DNA of 64,000 bases. Origin: Streptomyces niveus (GTDB lineage Bacteria > Actinomycetota > Actinomycetes > Streptomycetales > Streptomycetaceae). This document shows, piece after piece, positions 1 through 7,729 of this stretch. Where the stretch lies: NCBI RefSeq assembly GCF_002009175.1, contig NZ_CP018047.1, positions 7,865,001-7,929,000 of the forward strand, in the 5' to 3' direction. The translations under genes were made by a program, and so were the position numbers. Below the pieces are notes generated by a model. The model searched no databases. It was not told the origin of the DNA and saw only the letters and a program-made list of their open reading frames with translations. Numbering within the stretch: position 1 is the stretch's first letter; every line of letters starts with the position of its first letter.

Positions 1-844
1 TGCCCGACGCCAGAGGGGAGCGGGCCAGTTCGATACAGCCCGCGGTGATCAGGGCGATCGCGATGAGTTCGGGCAGCAGCCACCAGCCGGTACGCACGCT
101 CTCACCGAACAGCGTCACACCGTAGGTGATGCTGATCAGCGCGTCGCCGAGCGTCAGCATCGGCTGGGACGCGACCAGGGAGCCCGCCTGGAGGGCGTTC
201 TGGAGCAGGAACAGCGCGCCGATCCCGGCGACCGCCGTGGCGTACAGCTGCCAGGACGAGAAGAACGCGGTGACCCCCGACCCTCCTTCGAGCCGGGCCA
301 CCGCGTCCTTGAGGAGGGCTGCCGTCAGCGCGTACGCGCAGGCCGCCGCGAGTCCCAGCAGTGCGGCACGCGTGTTCTTCCGGGTCCGGAGCGCGACGGC
401 GATCAGCAGGGCCTCGAAGAGTCCGGTGACGATCAGCGCCGGGATCCACGAAAGATCCTCGACCGTCTCACTGCCACCGGTCGGCGCCGCCGATCCGAGG
501 CCCACCGCCAGACCCACGGTCACCGCCGCCACGCCGTACCAGGTGGCGCGTGGCAGGCGGGAGTGGAAGGCGTAGCTCGCGATCAGCAGCGTCATGGGCA
601 GCTCGATGACGAAGATCGGCTGTACGACGGCGATGGGACCGGTCGCCAGCGCCACCGCCTGGCAGACCGCCGCCACCATCACGAGCCCGATCCCGGCGAG
701 CCAGACGGGCTTGCGGAGCAGATGCCCGATCAGCGACAGGCGCATGGCGTCGGAGTCGGGAGCGGTGGCCGCGGCACGCCGCTGGAGCACGGAGGCGGAG
801 CCGTTGCTGATCGCGGTCAGCACGGCGAACAGGACACTGATCAC
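1..844 (-). CDS. DMT-family (EamA/NIPA-like) multi-pass transporter, 3' end cut by window
   Basis: Inner-membrane permease of the drug/metabolite transporter superfamily; the substrate cannot be told from sequence. About 281 codons are visible and the reading frame runs off the left edge, so the C-terminus is missing. The protein is a chain of hydrophobic segments (for example ALIVTGLFEALLIAVAL) with short charged loops. It has the internally repeated layout of the family and the conserved late stretch QPMLTLGDALISITYGV. I chose the GTG at 844 because it follows a GGGG-rich Shine-Dalgarno; the ATG pair just upstream is out of frame and soon meets a stop. The gene stands alone, transcribed away from the ceramidase side. 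Confidence 0.8.
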   Translation of the reverse strand, partial: MISVLFAVLTAISNGSASVLQRRAAATAPDSDAMRLSLIGHLLRKPVWLAGIGLVMVAAVCQAVALATGPIAVVQPIFVIELPMTLLIASYAFHSRLPRATWYGVAAVTVGLAVGLGSAAPTGGSETVEDLSWIPALIVTGLFEALLIAVALRTRKNTRAALLGLAAACAYALTAALLKDAVARLEGGSGVTAFFSSWQLYATAVAGIGALFLLQNALQAGSLVASQPMLTLGDALISITYGVTLFGESVRTGWWLLPELIAIALITAGCIELARSPLASG

Positions 845-932
845 CGCCCCATCATGCGGGCGGGGTGCGCCGGGGCCGCTCTCATCGCGGGCGATGCGGC
901 CGCGCGGGGGCCGAACGGGTTACCCGCCCGGT

Positions 933-1012
933 CCCCGACCTCCGGCTCCCGACCTCCGACCCCCGACCTCCGGCTCCCGGCCCCCGGCTCCCGGCGCCCG
1001 GCGCCCGGCGCC
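933..1012. repeat. Low-complexity CCGGCTCCCG/CCGACCTCCG tandem tract
   Basis: This spacer upstream of the transporter and after the ceramidase stop is built from degenerate tandem copies of a 6-10 base unit (variants of CCGGCTCCCG, CGACCTCCG and GGCGCCC). It ends in three GGCGCCC-like copies directly before the ceramidase stop codon. It is strongly strand-biased, with C runs on the plus strand. It may act as a crude terminator or be slippage-prone filler. No ORF in it looks real. Confidence 0.6.
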
Positions 1013-3100
1013 TCAGTTCACCGTGAACGTCGGGGACGTCCCCGTGAACGGCGTGATCTTTCCGAACAGGTTCTTCGCGTCACCGTGGTGCACGATCCGG
1101 TAGGTTCCGGCAGCGGTGTCGGCGCCGATGTCCCAGGTGACCGTGGCTTTCGACGTGCCGGTGAGCCCGTTGATCCGCGTCCACCGGTACTTGGTCCGCC
1201 AGTCGCCGTCGTCCAGGATCCGCACCCACCTCCCGTCGACCAGCCGCTGCACCTCCAGGAAGGTGCCGCCGCGGCGCAGGTTGTTCTTCGGATGACCGGT
1301 CGCGAACTCGACCGTCGCGGTCCGGCCGCGGGTGTACGACGCGTCCGGCGGGGTCAGGACGGAACCGAACGCGCTGTTGGGCGGCGGGTTGTCGTAGACG
1401 ACACCGGTCTGGAAGTTGAACTGCCGCCCCGACTCGTCCGGCGGCGCGGTCCCCCGGTCGATCGTGGTGCCGTCGCGCAGGGACGCCGCGACCCGCGCGT
1501 ACTCCTGCTGGTAGGCGGGCAGCGTGTAGCGGCCGTAGAGGGTGGAGCCGCCCTCGTACTGCTGGGAGTCGTACTCCTCCGGCGTCGTCACGTACTGGCT
1601 GTAGGAGTTGGCGTACCCCTGGAGCAGCACCCGGTCGAGCGGGACACCCAGTTGCTCCGCCACGGTGCGGCGGACCCGGAGCCCGGAGGTGATGGTGAAC
1701 TCCCCCGGACCGGCCACGAGATGGAGATCGCCGATCTTCATGATCTGCAGGGGCAGGATCTTCGGGGTGACCGGGTGGACGTTGCTCAGCAGACCCGTGG
1801 GGACGAGGCTCGCCTTCGGATACTGGCACGTCGCGAGCCAGGCGGGCGTGTCGATGTGCAGCGCTTCGATGATGGAGGCGACCGGGGTGCGCATGCCCTC
1901 CTCGAAACCGGGGATCGCCGGACCGTCCTCGACGCTGCCCGCGAGCGTGGACGCGCCCACGACGGCGGGGCAGGTGCGGTGCTCCTTGCCGTCCGGGGTG
2001 TAGGCCCCGTTCACGGTCACGTTCTCCATGTCGACGTAGGCGAGCCGGGAGTCGACACCGCCGCTGACGGGCTTCGCGTCCCGGTAGATCTCGCGGGCCT
2101 TGCCGAGCTGGCGTTCACCGAGGATGCGCGCGTTCTCGAACTCGTCCTCGGTCGGGCCCGATCCCGGCTTCAGATTGAGATTGGGGGACATGTCGCCGGC
2201 GTTGGTGTTGGGGAAGGCCGCGACGAAGCCCGGTGTGTTGTCGAGGTAGCGCACACCCTCCAGGTCGTGTTCCCACGCGTAGGAGGCGTAGCCCTTGTTG
2301 TCGGGACTGATGAGCGTGTTCTTGTTGGTGATCGAGGTGTTGTGGGTCGCGAACCAGCTGATCGCGCCGGCGTCCTTGTCGCCCTGCCGGAAGCGCAGCA
2401 CGGTCATCGCCGGGTCGATACCTCCGGGGAAGGCCGCCCGGTCGGCCGCCGGATTGCGGTCGAAGGCGGTCCGGGAGCGGTTGACACTGGCGTTGGTGAG
2501 AGTGCCGGTGCCCAGACTGATGGTGCCGGGCCGCAGATCCTCGTGCGCCTTCACGACGGACTCGACGATGCCGTCGACGATCGCCCGGTAGGTGCCGCTC
2601 TGGAAGCCGAGTACGGAGAGGTTGTACGCGACGTCGTGGGAGTAGCCGCCGGGCCCCGAGTGGGTGTGGGTGGCGGACAACAGCACGTTCTCGTCGCCGT
2701 AGAGGCTGCCGTAGCGTTCCTTGAGGCGTGAGATGACGCCCTGCTGGACGGACTGGAAGATCATCGCGAGGTCGGCGTTGACGTACACCACGCGTTTGCC
2801 GCTCGACGGGTCGGCGACGACGAACGCGCGCGAGCGCTGCCGCTGGTGGATGCCGGACGTCTTCTGGTCGAAGCTCGAATAGCCCATCATCCCGGTCTCG
2901 GCGGCCTCGCCCGTGACGTCGGCGATGCCGCGCCCGACGAGATAGTCCCCGGCGACGGCGTCGGCGGTGCCCGAGGCCGGGCCGCCGGAGGCGAGGGCCG
3001 GGGGAGGGGCGGTGAACGAGGCCGCTCCCAGGGCCGCGACGAGCGCCAGGACGGCGAGCCGGCTTCTGGAGCGACGGGTGGTGGGGGGTGGGGGTGGCAT
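1013..3100 (-). CDS. Secreted neutral/alkaline ceramidase
   Basis: A 695-residue exported amidase that hydrolyses ceramide to sphingosine and fatty acid (family knowledge). The first 38 residues form a Sec-type signal peptide with basic start, hydrophobic core and ALA-S cleavage region. The Zn-site motif THTHSGPGG lies near residues 144-152, and a second His is in WFATHNTS near 253. The nucleophile motif NAGDMSPN places the catalytic Ser near 305. The C-terminal third looks like the beta-sandwich domain of the family, and full length is normal. The ATG at 3100 has a GGAGG Shine-Dalgarno 5 bases upstream; longer in-frame starts would add an Arg/Pro-rich leader before the signal peptide. It is probably used to scavenge sphingolipids in soil. 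No operon partner. Confidence 0.93.
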   Translation of the reverse strand: MPPPPPTTRRSRSRLAVLALVAALGAASFTAPPPALASGGPASGTADAVAGDYLVGRGIADVTGEAAETGMMGYSSFDQKTSGIHQRQRSRAFVVADPSSGKRVVYVNADLAMIFQSVQQGVISRLKERYGSLYGDENVLLSATHTHSGPGGYSHDVAYNLSVLGFQSGTYRAIVDGIVESVVKAHEDLRPGTISLGTGTLTNASVNRSRTAFDRNPAADRAAFPGGIDPAMTVLRFRQGDKDAGAISWFATHNTSITNKNTLISPDNKGYASYAWEHDLEGVRYLDNTPGFVAAFPNTNAGDMSPNLNLKPGSGPTEDEFENARILGERQLGKAREIYRDAKPVSGGVDSRLAYVDMENVTVNGAYTPDGKEHRTCPAVVGASTLAGSVEDGPAIPGFEEGMRTPVASIIEALHIDTPAWLATCQYPKASLVPTGLLSNVHPVTPKILPLQIMKIGDLHLVAGPGEFTITSGLRVRRTVAEQLGVPLDRVLLQGYANSYSQYVTTPEEYDSQQYEGGSTLYGRYTLPAYQQEYARVAASLRDGTTIDRGTAPPDESGRQFNFQTGVVYDNPPPNSAFGSVLTPPDASYTRGRTATVEFATGHPKNNLRRGGTFLEVQRLVDGRWVRILDDGDWRTKYRWTRINGLTGTSKATVTWDIGADTAAGTYRIVHHGDAKNLFGKITPFTGTSPTFTVN

Positions 3101-3445
3101 GGAAACCTCCTGGGCGGGAGAGGAACGGGACGCCGGTCCCGGTCGGGCGGCCCGCCGATGCCGGCGGGCGCGCGGTGGTGCCCCGACGGTAGAGGCGCGT
3201 GCCCTTGATCGCATAGATCTCTACCGGACAGTAAGTACCCGGCGCCGCAGAGGAGATGGGAGGGGCCGGGACGCCCGGCCGGGTATCGCCCCCGAGCCGG
3301 TACGTGTACAGCTCCCGCCACCCAGGCGACCGGGACGGTCCGCACCCCGCGCTGGTCGGCTTCCCGCCGGTCCCCCCCCCGGCCGGTCGGCGGCGCCGAA
3401 GGAAATTCCCTACCCCGTCCGCCGGAAAAGGCGGAGACTCGTCCC
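3101..3445. other. Divergent intergenic region with an 8-bp inverted repeat
   Basis: This non-coding spacer must hold the promoters of the leftward ceramidase and the rightward TOPRIM gene. The only ordered structure I see is the inverted repeat CGGTAGAG (3187-3194) and CTCTACCG (3219-3226). Their centres are 32 bp apart, about three helical turns, and they lie 87-126 bp before the ceramidase start. No convincing -35/-10 pair and no small ORF with a ribosome binding site were found. Confidence 0.4.
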
Positions 3446-4063
3446 GTGGCAGACATGGGTTCGTTCCAGGAGGCCGTCATCGCGTGGGCGGCCGGCGGCC
3501 CCGGCCAACGGGCGCACGAGCTCGCCGCCACTCTGCCCGTCCGGGCGGCCGTCCTGCTCGAAGGTCCGAGCGATGTCGCGGCGGTCGACGCGCTGGCCGC
3601 GAGACGCGGCCGGAACCTGGCGGCCGAAGGGGTCTGCGTCCTGTCGATGGGCGGTGCGATGAGCGTCGGCCGCTTCGTGAGCCTCCTCGGCCCGCCCGGC
3701 CTCGGCGTCCGTCTCACGGGACTCTGCGACGAGCAGGAGCGCAGCTTCTACGACCGCGCGCTGGAGCGGGCCGGTGCGGCGCGGCAGGGGTTCTTCGTCT
3801 GCGCGGCGGATCTGGAGGACGAACTCATCCGCGCGCTGGGCGTGGGACGTGTGGAGGAACTCGTACGGGCCGAGGGCGACCTGCGCGCCCTCCAGACCTT
3901 CCTGCGTCAGCCCGCTCAACAGGGCCGCACCTCACAGCAGCAGTTGCGGCGCTTCCTCGGCACGAAGAAGGGGCGAAAGATCCAGTACGGCCGTGTCCTC
4001 GTCGAGGCGCTCGACGCCGACCAGGTACCGGCCCCGCTCGACGGCCTGCTCACCAGCCTCTGA
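3446..4063 (+). CDS. Stand-alone TOPRIM-domain protein (OLD-nuclease-like)
   Basis: A 205-residue cytoplasmic protein that resembles the TOPRIM half of OLD-family nucleases and related nucleotidyl transferase/hydrolase proteins. Visible TOPRIM elements are the glutamate loop LLEGPSDVAAVDAL near residues 36-50, the glycine turn SMGGAMSVGRF, and an acidic segment GLCDEQE near 92-98 followed by CAADLEDELI. The usual N-terminal ABC-ATPase of OLD proteins is absent and no ATPase gene lies beside it. The GTG start at 3446 has an AAGGCGGAG-like Shine-Dalgarno about 9 bases upstream. The role is unknown; nucleic-acid cleavage is only an inference. It has its own transcription unit. Confidence 0.75.
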   Translation: MADMGSFQEAVIAWAAGGPGQRAHELAATLPVRAAVLLEGPSDVAAVDALAARRGRNLAAEGVCVLSMGGAMSVGRFVSLLGPPGLGVRLTGLCDEQERSFYDRALERAGAARQGFFVCAADLEDELIRALGVGRVEELVRAEGDLRALQTFLRQPAQQGRTSQQQLRRFLGTKKGRKIQYGRVLVEALDADQVPAPLDGLLTSL

Positions 4064-4385
4064 CCCCGGGCGGCGAACGCGGCGGCGGAACAGACGAGCG
4101 ACACCTGGCGGGTCGGCCACGCGGGTACCTGCCGCACGGTCCTCGACGGACACGGCTCCCGGCCGGACGCGCGGCCCGGCCGATGATCGACACGCCCGGG
4201 CAGCGCACCTCCGGTAGCGTTGTTCGGACGACGTGCTCATCCAGGGTCGCCCTCTCTCGCCGCCGACCCCCTCCGCCGATCGACCGCGCCTTTCACGCCG
4301 GTCCGCGGCGTGAACGCGCATTCCGGTCGGGGACTGAACTCCGGCGCACACGTGGAGTTGTCGATCAGTTCGGAAGGAAGTCACC
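4064..4385. other. Intergenic region, nothing recognised
   Basis: A spacer of about 320 bp between the TOPRIM gene and the hydrolase, both rightward. It presumably contains the hydrolase promoter, but I see no consensus promoter, hairpin terminator, palindrome or credible small ORF. The last bases, GGAAGGAAGTCACC, are the Shine-Dalgarno region of the next gene. Confidence 0.4.
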
Positions 4386-5213
4386 ATGCCCTTCGCCACC
4401 GCCAAGGACGGCACACAGATCTACTACAAGGACTGGGGCGCGGGTCAGCCCGTCGTCTTCTCCCACGGCTGGCCGCTCATCGCCGACGCCTGGGACCCCC
4501 AGATGAAAGTGATGGCGGACAACGGCTTCCGCACCGTGGCCCACGACCGGCGCGGCGGCGGACGCTCCGGCCAGACCTGGGAGGGCAACGACCTCGACAC
4601 CTACGCCGACGACCTCGCGGCGGTCATCGAGGACGCCGGTCTGCGCGACGTCATCCTCGTCGGCCACTCGACGGGCGGCGGAGAGGTCACCCGCTACATC
4701 GGCAGGCACGGCTCCGGCCGGGTCGCCAAAGCCGTACTGCTGGGAGCGATCCCGCCGCTCATGCTCAAGACGGAAGCGAATCCCGAAGGGCTCCCGATCG
4801 ACGTCTTCGACGGAATCCGGGAGGGCGTGGAGAAGGACCGCTCGCAGTTCTACCAAGAACTCAGCGCCGCGTTCTACGGTGCCAATCGCGACGGCTCGAC
4901 CGTCTCCCAGGGAACCCGCGACGAGTTCTGGCTGTGGGGAATGACGGTCGGTATCAAAGGCGCCTACGACTGTGTGAAGGCGTTCTCCGAGACCGACCTC
5001 ACCGAGGACCTCAAGCGGTTCGACGTACCCACGCTGATCGTTCACGGCGACGACGACCAGATCGTGCCGATCGTGGCCGCCGGCGACAAGTCCTCCCAAC
5101 TCGTCAAGGACGTGACCTACAAGGTCTATCCGGGTGCGCCCCACGGGCTGGCGATGGTGCCCGAGTTCGCGGGACGCTTCAACGCGGACCTCCTGGAGTT
5201 CGCACGTAGTTGA
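4386..5213 (+). CDS. Alpha/beta hydrolase, cofactor-free haloperoxidase/esterase type
   Basis: A 275-residue soluble alpha/beta hydrolase of the non-heme chloroperoxidase (perhydrolase/arylesterase) group. The catalytic triad is readable: nucleophile elbow GHSTGG with Ser95, acid in GDDDQIVP (about Asp224), and His253 in APHGL. The oxyanion-side motif SHGWPL is near residue 26 and DRRGGGRS near 54-61. Length and motif spacing are normal. The ATG at 4386 follows GGAAGGA at good spacing. In vivo such enzymes usually act as esterases or perhydrolases, and halogenation is a side reaction, so the natural substrate is unknown. The gene is monocistronic. Confidence 0.9.
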   Translation: MPFATAKDGTQIYYKDWGAGQPVVFSHGWPLIADAWDPQMKVMADNGFRTVAHDRRGGGRSGQTWEGNDLDTYADDLAAVIEDAGLRDVILVGHSTGGGEVTRYIGRHGSGRVAKAVLLGAIPPLMLKTEANPEGLPIDVFDGIREGVEKDRSQFYQELSAAFYGANRDGSTVSQGTRDEFWLWGMTVGIKGAYDCVKAFSETDLTEDLKRFDVPTLIVHGDDDQIVPIVAAGDKSSQLVKDVTYKVYPGAPHGLAMVPEFAGRFNADLLEFARS

Positions 5214-5266
5214 GCGGTGCGCCCGGACGTCCCGGATGCGGATCGATCCGGTTGACGGCCGGGACG

Positions 5267-6085
5267 TCACAGCCAGCCGCGCCGGGCCGCCTGCCAGGCG
5301 AGCTGCATACGGGTGGTCGCTCCGGCGAGTTCCATCATGTGCTGGATATGACGCTGCACGGTGCGCCGGCTCAGCCCCATCTGGCTGGCGATCGCCTTGT
5401 CGGCCACGCCCGCCACGACGTTGTCGACCGCGCCCTCGTCGTCGAAGAAGGCCTTCTCGTGCAGCACCCGGTAGGTCACGCCACGGCCCAGCGCGTCGAA
5501 CTCCGCGTCCTTGCTGCCCGACGGCATGGCCACGTACTGGGCCTTGCAGAACCAGAACGCCCCGAGGTCGTCGGAGGGAACCCGGACCGACCGGGCGTCG
5601 ATGCTGTCCAGGCGGCGGGTGGGAGAACCGTCGTCGGCGAAGCCGGTGAGCCGCCGCACCGCGGCGTCCGCGAACCCGTCGGCGCCCGCCACGATCAGGG
5701 GCAGTCCCTCGGCATGTGCCTCGTCGTAGCGCTGCGCGACGAGCGCGGTCACGTCGAACAACTTCTTGTCCAGACGTCCGGCGGAGACCAGCTCCCCGGC
5801 GTCGGAGGGCAGGATCGTCAGCCGGCCGTCCTCCTCAAGGGTCCGGAAGACGATGCCCTTACGGCCCTTTCCCGGCTCGACCGAGACGACCCGGCCGTCC
5901 TCGTCACCACCCGCGAGAGTGACCCGGTCGCCGGTGATCAGGCGCACGGAGACACTGCCCGCCGCGGCCCCGCCGCCCGCCGGCTTCTCCCGTACTGCGC
6001 TGGTGGTGGCCGACACCGGCGCCACGGCGCCGGCGGCCAGAGTCAGTCCCGCCGATATGGCCGCCACAAGGCGGATCCGTCTCAT
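5267..6085 (-). CDS. Chimeric ORF: S8-protease signal/propeptide fused to LuxR/TrmB-type regulator C-terminus
   Basis: A 272-residue intact ORF assembled from unrelated parts. Residues 1-26 are a Sec signal peptide. Residues about 45-178 match the propeptide pattern of Streptomyces subtilisin-like (S8) proteases (VRLITGDRVTL, PGKGRKGIVFRT, LDSIDARSVRV, DLGAFW), but no Asp/His/Ser catalytic domain follows. From about residue 179 the sequence changes to the middle of a TrmB/LuxR-like regulator (ALGRGVTYRVLHEKA), and at about 228 it jumps to that family's C-terminal helix-turn-helix (DKAIASQMGLSRRTVQRH). Both joins keep the frame. Likely a deletion product of two neighbouring genes. Whether it is expressed is unknown; an exported DNA-binding domain makes no obvious sense. 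Confidence 0.75.
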   Translation of the reverse strand: MRRIRLVAAISAGLTLAAGAVAPVSATTSAVREKPAGGGAAAGSVSVRLITGDRVTLAGGDEDGRVVSVEPGKGRKGIVFRTLEEDGRLTILPSDAGELVSAGRLDKKLFDVTALVAQRYDEAHAEGLPLIVAGADGFADAAVRRLTGFADDGSPTRRLDSIDARSVRVPSDDLGAFWFCKAQYVAMPSGSKDAEFDALGRGVTYRVLHEKAFFDDEGAVDNVVAGVADKAIASQMGLSRRTVQRHIQHMMELAGATTRMQLAWQAARRGWL

Positions 6086-6512
6086 CTGGTGCCATGCCTT
6101 CCGTTGTGCGAAGTGAGGAGTTCACCTGCTGCACAGACTCCTGTGGCGCCGGATGGGTGTCACTGGATTCCGGTGGCACAGGTGGGACATGTCCCAACGG
6201 CGACACGCGCCCCGCGAAGGCCCTCGTCGGAGAGCCGGGAACGCTGCGTCGTCGGGTGGAGGCTTTCGGTCACCCGCACCGTCGAGGCCAGTGCCTCCGG
6301 GCCGAAGCGGGCCCTGGCGGGAGCGGTGTCCACATCAGTTGTTCGATAATGGACTAAAGCGGATAAAACGCCCGCCCGGATCGGTACGCTCGGAGATGGG
6401 TACTCCATTCGACCGATCCCGAAGGAGCCAAGGAAATGAGTCCCCGCGTGGAGGAGCCGGCACGGGGTCCCCGCAGGCCCCGCGACAGCCGCTGTGAGGT
6501 GTGGAGGTTCCC
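6086..6512. other. Divergent intergenic region between chimeric ORF and PP2C gene
   Basis: A non-coding spacer of about 430 bp that should contain the promoters of the leftward chimeric gene and the rightward phosphatase. Its one clear feature is the 14-bp palindrome listed separately. ORFs in all frames here are short, Arg-rich and lack ribosome binding sites. Confidence 0.4.
6183..6196. promoter_or_regulatory. Perfect 14-bp palindrome TGGGACATGTCCCA
   Basis: TGGGACATGTCCCA is a perfect dyad about 100 bp upstream of the chimeric ORF start and about 315 bp before the PP2C gene. It has the size and symmetry of an operator. It may have belonged to the protease or LuxR-type gene whose remains form the chimera. 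The bound protein is unknown. Confidence 0.45.
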
Positions 6513-7604
6513 GTGATCGCCGGGCGCCCTGTGCACGCCTCGCGCATCGCGGAGATGGTGCCGCACGCGCTGATCGCGACGGTCGTGCTCGTCGACGTTC
6601 TGGCACAGTCCGCCGTCCTGCTGTCCCTGCTCGCCGCGCCCCCCGCTCTCGCCGCCGCCACCAGCCGGCCGCGTGCCGTCGCCCTGGTGGGCGGGCTGGC
6701 CATCGTCGTGTGCGCGGGTGTGGTCGTCGCGGACGAGACCCTGGCGCCCGGCCGCGGGATGGTCGCGCTGGGCTCCGTGGCATTCGTCGCGCTCGTCGCC
6801 GCCTACGCCTCGGTCGTCCGCGTCCGGGCGGTGGAGAAACAACGGAAGACCATGCGTGAACTCGTGGACGTGCGGGCGGTCGCCGACGTCGCCCAGGCGG
6901 CGATCCTCGGTCCGGTGCCCCGCACCAGCGGCCCGATCGAGTTGGCGGTCTCCTACACCTCCGCGGCCGTGGGGGCGCGGATCGGCGGGGATCTCTACGA
7001 AGCCATCCCCTTGGCCGGGGGAGGAGTCCGTCTGATCGTCGGAGACGTGCAGGGCAAAGGGCTGACAGCGGTACAGACGGCGGTCACGGTCCTGACGGCC
7101 TTCCGCGTCAGGGTGCTGGGGGCCGGCAGCCTCCAGGAGGTGGCGCAGCACATCGAGAACGCTCTGAGGCTCCGCGAACTCTCCGAGAAGTTCGTCACGG
7201 CGGTCCTGGCCGACTGTACGGAGGACGGAGTGGTGACCCTGCTGAACTTCGGGCATCCGCCACCGCTCGTACGCCGGGCGGACGGCACCGTCGTGCCGGC
7301 GGAGCCCGACGTACCGGGCCCGCCCCTCGGTCTGCCCCGAGGCCTGAGCAAGCACTTCCTCGACGGCTCCGGCACCTGCTCGGTGCGGCTGGGACCCGGT
7401 GACCGGCTGCTGTTCTACACCGACGGCACCACCGAGGCCCGCGACACCGACGGGGTGTTCTTCGAGCTCCCCGAGACCGTCCGCCACCTCGACCACGACG
7501 ACCTCGACCATGACCTCGCGACCCTGCGCGGCGCGCTCGCCGCCCACACCCGCAGGCCGCTGGACGACGACGCCGCGCTGCTCCTGCTCCGCCTCACCGG
7601 CTGA
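6513..7604 (+). CDS. Membrane-anchored SpoIIE-type PP2C serine phosphatase
   Basis: A protein of about 363 residues. It starts with three hydrophobic helices (roughly residues 15-105), then a short linker, and a SpoIIE/RsbU-like PP2C catalytic domain. Metal-binding motifs are GGDLYEA, GDVQGKG, FYTDGTTEA and the late DDDAALLLL. Such enzymes dephosphorylate STAS anti-anti-sigma proteins in partner-switching cascades. I prefer the GTG at 6513, which has GGAGG 5 bases upstream; an in-frame GTG at 6501 has its AG-rich run too close. No STAS or HATPase partner is adjacent, though such genes occur at 54.3-58.6 kb. Confidence 0.87.
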   Translation: MIAGRPVHASRIAEMVPHALIATVVLVDVLAQSAVLLSLLAAPPALAAATSRPRAVALVGGLAIVVCAGVVVADETLAPGRGMVALGSVAFVALVAAYASVVRVRAVEKQRKTMRELVDVRAVADVAQAAILGPVPRTSGPIELAVSYTSAAVGARIGGDLYEAIPLAGGGVRLIVGDVQGKGLTAVQTAVTVLTAFRVRVLGAGSLQEVAQHIENALRLRELSEKFVTAVLADCTEDGVVTLLNFGHPPPLVRRADGTVVPAEPDVPGPPLGLPRGLSKHFLDGSGTCSVRLGPGDRLLFYTDGTTEARDTDGVFFELPETVRHLDHDDLDHDLATLRGALAAHTRRPLDDDAALLLLRLTG

Positions 7605-7714
7605 GCACCGGCCGGGTCCGAGGGGCTGTCCTCCCCTTCCCGCCCGCATGGCGCGGGGGTGGGCGATCCCGAAATGGAGGTAACACCAAGTGGCGAACTG
7701 ATTACGTTCCGTTC

Positions 7715-7729
7715 TAGTCTCGCCCCCGA
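7715..7729 (+). promoter_or_regulatory. Possible -10 box placing the SARP gene on a leaderless transcript
   Basis: TAGTCT at 7715-7720 fits the TANNNT -10 pattern and ends 8 bases before the ATG at 7729. No Shine-Dalgarno precedes that ATG (the bases are C-rich). Together this suggests transcription starting at or next to the start codon. No good -35 is visible, so this is tentative. Confidence 0.3.

Noticed and set aside
563..2731. Very long open frame on the plus strand opposite the ceramidase
   Set aside because: It is Arg/Gly/Val-rich with no domain pattern and mirrors the codon bias of the ceramidase gene on the other strand. The ceramidase has signal peptide, catalytic motifs and ribosome binding site. 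The same reasoning removes the other long antisense frames (for example 25843-28227, 34272-36482 and 34453-36813).
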